From Pristionchus mayeri (taxonomy: Eukaryota; Nematoda; Chromadorea; Rhabditida; Neodiplogasteridae), in contig BTRK01000006.1 of the NCBI GenBank assembly GCA_036245805.1, positions 21,112,365 through 21,176,364 on the forward strand: 64,000 nucleotides of DNA, read 5' to 3'. The notes under the pieces were generated by a model that saw only the letters and a list, made by a program, of their open reading frames with translations, was not told the DNA's origin and searched no databases. The position numbers were made by a program, and so were the translations under genes. Below, in pieces: positions 59,216-64,000 of the stretch; the first letter of the stretch is position 1; each line of letters opens with the position of its first letter.

Positions 59216-62200
59216 ATGGCCTCGTTCCTCTCTTCGTTGATATCGCGGGATCCGCGTGCCTCCTTTGGATACGATATCCCGACGACTCCCGTGGCCGCGA
59301 TTGATGGCGTCAATCTGGGAAACAGCGCCAAGAAGGTACAGTTACAATACCATTATATTTGCTTGTCGGTATTTGTTGGTTGCATAGTCATGAACTTCGA
59401 ACAATCTCATGATTGTGAATTAAACAAAATACTTTGTCCAATATTGCAATAATATTTGTCGCTAGATCAGTCTTACAGTACTTGCAATTACCGTATACAT
59501 CTTATCGATTGTAGGGCGAGCCTGAGGCGGAGGCGGTGTCCGTGTTCTGGGCGTCGCCCGAGATGGCGAGTCTGCGAGTGCAGACTCAGAAGCTGAAGAC
59601 GATGAGACACCCGAACATCCTCACCTACGTCGACTCATTAGAGGTGAGGAAGGATGGAAAATAGTATTTGGTACAACGAAAAGTGAAAATGTGTGATGAA
59701 GCAGAAGAAACAGTGATAGTGAAAATAGCGGAAATAGGAGCATTAGATTTGGATAAACTGAACGTGGCAACTGTCAACGGCTAATGATGAAGTGATTGCC
59801 TGGTATTCGTTTGTCAATTTCACAGTTTCCTCTGCAGGTGGAGGGCACTCTGTATCTCGTGACAGAGCAGTGCAAGCCCCTCAATATCTACATGGCTGAG
59901 GTGCAGTTGAGGGGAGAGCAGAGGGAGAGTGTCGTCGCATGGGGAATCTACCAAGTGATGGTCAGTGGGAGGGGGGGGAGGAATATTAGTAAATTGCTAG
60001 TTTTAATTTTTTTTTAAATCTTCACTTGACCTATAAAGCTAATTCTTAACATTCTACGTCACGTTCCTTGCTAGTTTTGTGGTTATAGGTTAAAAAAAAT
60101 AGGTTAAAAATTTTCCCATTTTCAAGAAAAGTCAATAAATGGTACTGAATATATCGGAAACACAATCTGCTCAAGATACAATCCAGTTCTCTCGATTTAG
60201 AGCTGTCTCAAGTTCCTGCACGAGGCGAATATCTCTCACGAGAACCTGCGAAGAGCGATCTACGTCACTCAGGCAGGAGACTGGAAGATTGCTGGACTGC
60301 ACCAGGCCACTGCATTCACGTACGTTTCTGGTTATTTTTAATTATTGTAAAAAATAAATAATATAAAATTAGTTGTATGGTGAAATTTTTAGTGAATTTT
60401 TGTTTTTAGAATGACGCAGGGGCTCAGTTCAATCATTGAAAATGAAAAGTTGAAAAGCAGCATCCTTTACAATCAAATTCATTCAATATCTTTTAAATAT
60501 CTTCGATGAGAATCATCTGTTTTTCTAATTCAATCTTTCTTTTAGGCCTAATAATTTGGAGGATGAGTATGACTTGTAGAATCATGAGATAAAATGAGTG
60601 AGAGATAAGAATAAGCAGTTGAAACGATCTAGGTCATTGAAAAACTAACAATCAATGTTTGCTGCAGGTCTCCACGTGCTGACCTCAACCAACTCGGTCT
60701 CGTGCTCTGGGAGTTGTTCAATGGATTCAATAGTAAGATGGAGAAGGCCGAGCCACCTGGCAAGATTCCCAAGTGAGTGATCGGTTGAATGCACTCTAAG
60801 TGGTTTGTGGTAGTTGCATGAAGGTGGAAACTTAGAAAAAAAACAGCGAGAAAAATATCGATAGATTATTCATTAAATTTATGGTACTTTGATCGATTAA
60901 CCAGTTAGTCCCGATAATCGATGTCCATCTCCAGGAAGTTGCACGAGTTGTACAAGCGCATCGCGACGCCTGCTGCTGCCAAGCAGACTGTCGCAGAACT
61001 GCTTAGAGGTGAAAGAACGTGATCTTTGATCTCTTGCCTATGATGGAGTTTGTATTAAGGGCACTTCTTGGATATTTGGCCCACCCCCCCCCCCCCTCCC
61101 CGCACCTATCATTTCTCATTCCCTCCTCGTCACAAAGGGGTTGTGCGACCGAAAATCAGGGAATAATGCCTAGCAATGAGTGAGGTAGAGGATGAAGGGG
61201 AGGCGGGTGGGCCAATTATCCAAGAAGTGTCGTATTAAAGTTACTGGACGAGGACGAAACCTTAATCTGACCCTGATCTGGTCGCGTGTACGAGAGAGTA
61301 TGCAAAAGTGAGAGAGCGCGGGATTACGCTGATCATTTCCGGCCTTTCCTTGAGTAGCATTTTTGTATATTCATTCTCAACTAATTTAGCCATCGGCTAT
61401 TCGATGGAGGACAAAAAACAGGGAGTCAATTTTGTCCTCGTCCGGTAACTTTAAGACTGTGATAAATGTATTATTGTATTCATCATTTGGTTTTGAATTG
61501 ATTCCCTTGATTACTTGGCATGGCAGAACTGCGATCGACGGGTGGCTACTGCAAGTCCCGCTACGTGGACACTCTCCTCTTCCTGGAGGAATTCCAGCTG
61601 AAGGAGAGCGGAGAGAAGAACGCATTCTTCAATCAACTCAGGTACTGTACGACGAAATTATGGTGGTGATTTGCTATTGTATTGGGTTGAAGAGGCCTTT
61701 AAAAATTACGTCGTTGTAGAAAAACGGTGTTCGATTTCAGGGAGAATCTGGATGCGTTCCCCGATGACGTGGCGAAGTACAAGATATTGCCGAGGTTAGT
61801 TAACAAAAAAAAACTTGTTCTTATGGTTCCATACCGCACACAAGTCATTTGATAAAATAAATTCATTTGCAATGCTTATAGCAATATTTTTTGTTTACAC
61901 ATTTATTACATTTATTCATAGGCTCATCCACACGTACGAGTACGGAGACGCCGGCCCAAACATCCTCATTCCCATGTTCAAGCTGGGTCGACTGCTGAGT
62001 GAGGAGGAGTACCAGAGGAGGTGATCCAGCTCTCTTATTTGCTCTTGTAACCCAGTTGGAAGGGATTTGGCCGCAAAAAACTGTTCGGTAACAGGGCTGG
62101 GACAACAAAAAATTCAACGCGCCATAATTAAGGAGTGAAAATATTCTGAATGCTACCATTAACAAATTGTTATAGAGTTGAACGTGACAGTATATGCAAA

Positions 62201-63149
62201 GCTTTTAAAACCAAAATAGATTCGTTTTCTGTCAAGTTATGAACGATTTGTTTTTTTGTTGTTTACAACAAAAACAAAAAAAATAAAACAACAAATATGG
62301 TCATAGCTTTGCGAAACAAGAACACAATTTTTCGTTTAAAGCATTTTATAATGTGGCATTGGTCTAGTTTATCATAATTGAAAAGATCTGGACTTCGATA
62401 AGTATTCCACTCTGAATTACAACCCGGTGAATGGATTTGTTGTTCTGATTTGTTGTCCCAGTCTTGTTCGGTAACTCCGATTCGTTCGTTTTCGTGAGAA
62501 GTGAATGAAAATATAAAAGTTAAATTTAAGTTCATTCCGTTTGTGATTTTCGATAAAGTCATTTGCTTAAATTTTTGTGGCCATAGGCAAGTTAATGTGC
62601 TTGACAATGTCGTGTTAAAAAGACATTAATTAATTAGTTGTAAAATACATTTAATTTATCAATCCTCAGGATCGTTCCGTGTCTGGTGAAGCTCTTCGGT
62701 TCTCCGGATCGAACGACGCGCGTCAAGTTACTCGAGAAGATCGACGAGTTCGCGCCCCATCTCACTCCAGCCATCGTCAATGAGAAGATCTACGGGTAAG
62801 AATCATTTATCCGATTTTCACCTTTATACTATCACCTTTATACGAGAGTTCATAATCGGAAACCCCCGGTAACGTCGCTTAATTTGATATTTTTCTCTCG
62901 ATTGATATATGTTCATGTAAAAAAGTATTCAATTTAACTTAGAAAAGATCGATAATTTTTATAGTAATCTCTCGCAAGGATTCCTCGACACGTCGCCAGC
63001 TGTGAGGGAGAGTACTGTGAGTCGCAGAAGAATGATAGTATTGATTTTCCCTTCTCGTTCTCAGGTCAAGGCGATGGTTGTACTTGCCGAGAAGCTGAAC
63101 TCGCACAACCTCAACACCGATCTCATGAAGTACCTCGCCAAGCTACAGG
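59216..63149 (+). CDS. scyl-1: SCY1-like pseudokinase 1 (SCYL1) orthologue, 3' part not seen
   Basis: Pseudokinase with HEAT repeats, involved in COPI/Golgi trafficking in other animals. Exons: 59216-59335, 59515-59643, 59838-59960, 60201-60319, 60668-60772, 60935-61008, 61527-61641, 61741-61794, 61922-62020, 62670-62795, 62965-63016 and 63065-63149, all phase-consistent. Landmarks: SVFWASPEMASL, KLKTMRHPNILTYVDSLE, LYLVTEQCKPLNIYM, WGIYQVMS, CLKFLHEANISHENLRRA, GDWKIAGLH, LGLVLWELFNG, PGKIPKKLHELYKRI. The kinase HRD and DFG motifs are replaced (SHENL, AGLH), as in SCYL1. HEAT part: GGYCKSRYVDTLLFLEEFQL, FFNQLRENLDAFPDD, YEYGDAGPNILIPMFKLGRL and SQGFLDTSPAVRESTVKAMV. The activation-loop/APE stretch between GLHQATAFT and SPRADLNQLG is much shorter than in the human protein. 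The C-terminal exons are not visible before the window ends. Confidence 0.95.
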
Positions 63150-64000
63150 GTGCGAACTTACTTTTTTGGCAGTTTACTGGAAAAATGAGATAAGCGAATT
63201 TCCGGTTCTACAGTTTGTTTTTGTTATAACTATTAGGTTGATGCAAAAGTTTCTGACTATTCAATTTTCGTAGATTCTTCCGGTGTATTTTGACTGCCTG
63301 GCATTCCTTCATGGTTGTAATTAAGGACTTGCTAGTAGACTACAATAATATGTTTTTAGCCAATATAGCTCATAGTGTGCCTGAGAAAATCACTTCCACA
63401 TCAAAACACGCAAAAATAGTGTATTTTTAGTGTTTTCGATTGAACGCTGCCCCTCGAGTATCAGTGTCGTACCGAATTAGCCCACTATATCAATAGTAGG
63501 GTAAGAGTTGCTTGTTCAGTTAATGGTGAAAAAACATGTTTGCCACGTCTGTGAGTGAAAGGAAATTGTAAAAAGTGCCGTTTTCGGAGTTCGATTCTCT
63601 ACATCCCGATTTCGAAGCACCGTATTCCTGAACAGGTAGATGAAAGCGCTCCTAAATTTAACTGTGTACTAGTATGGAATGGTACTTTAGAATGTGTTAC
63701 GCCTTTTCTTTATTAATCGATCCGCACTTGTAAAACCCCGGCAAATGCATATTCGCAAAATTACAACTGGTGCTGATCTGTCCTTGTGAGGCATTTTCAT
63801 GTGGACGTTCGATACCAGAACTGTTGTACTAGGTAATTTAGAATACCCATTAATTATCCTTTAAAACTATGAATTAGTTTGCTGATATCGTGGTTCTCAC
63901 TGGAATTATGATCAATTCAAAATTCAGATTAATCGCGACCTTTGTAGACTTCGGGTGTGAACAGTCCTATCCCTATTGATCGAGTTGTCCCAACATAGCG
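63150..64000. other. Right edge: probable SCYL1 intron with a transposon-like terminus
   Basis: No further SCYL1 exon recognised. From about 63235 the sequence begins taggttgatgcaaaagtttc, which resembles a mariner terminal repeat preceded by TA. The matching right end is not within the window, so an inserted element may extend beyond it. Confidence 0.4.

Noticed and set aside
1..64000. CRISPR array, bacterial operon, rRNA or viral gene cassette
   Set aside because: No regularly spaced direct repeats with unique spacers, no Shine-Dalgarno-linked gene strings, and no rRNA or viral structural/replication genes were seen. The whole window reads as intron-rich nematode DNA.

Overview
The window is nuclear DNA from a nematode. 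Genes are built of many short exons with GT-AG introns ending in ttncag-type acceptors. Almost every recognisable start codon sits 0-20 bases downstream of a 3' splice-site-like sequence, as expected for spliced-leader trans-splicing. The gene content is typically nematode: an anion-type Cys-loop receptor, a TRPC channel, a striatin, a SCYL1 pseudokinase, a P450 and paired F-box-like genes. The frequent ctgcag acceptors, dense intronic GATCTTTGATC motifs and many small exons suggest a diplogastrid (Pristionchus-like) worm; that is inference, not proof.

Layout. 1-2595 (-): partial gene for an unrecognised Ser/Arg-rich, probably nuclear protein. 4779-10182 (-): Cys-loop ligand-gated anion channel with a 1.45-kb foldback repeat in one intron. 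10183-17564: gene-poor, with a decayed mariner-like element at 13822-15083. 17565-20463 (-): claudin-like four-TM protein. 20464-23880: no gene seen. 23881-29435 (+): TRPC-type channel with a second, unrelated foldback repeat in an intron. 31238-32919 (+): divergent dynein-light-chain-like protein, with a 320-bp MITE just upstream of an exon. 33186-34570 (-) and 35161-36513 (+): head-to-head F-box-like paralogues. 36897 to about 39509 (-): cytochrome P450 carrying an intronic tRNA-Met-like sequence. 41614-42071 (+): small secreted Cys-rich protein of three-finger type. 43889-44602 (+): short exon cluster with an insulin-A-chain-like end. 45143-47876 (+): Lys/Glu/Ser-rich protein with an in-frame TAG. 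48783-57736 (+): striatin orthologue (cash-1) with a mariner transposon, a SINE and a 64-bp tandem duplication in its introns. 59216 to about 63149 (+): SCYL1 orthologue running towards the window end.

These are independent eukaryotic genes. No operon or gene-cluster logic is evident, although cash-1 (STRIPAK scaffold) and scyl-1 (Golgi/COPI trafficking) lie in tandem 1.5 kb apart. No bacterial, CRISPR or viral gene system was seen. The least explained items are the two large palindromes, the insulin-like cluster, the KE-rich gene with its stop, and the recurrent intronic motifs. Exon boundaries were read by eye from splice signals and reading-frame phase.
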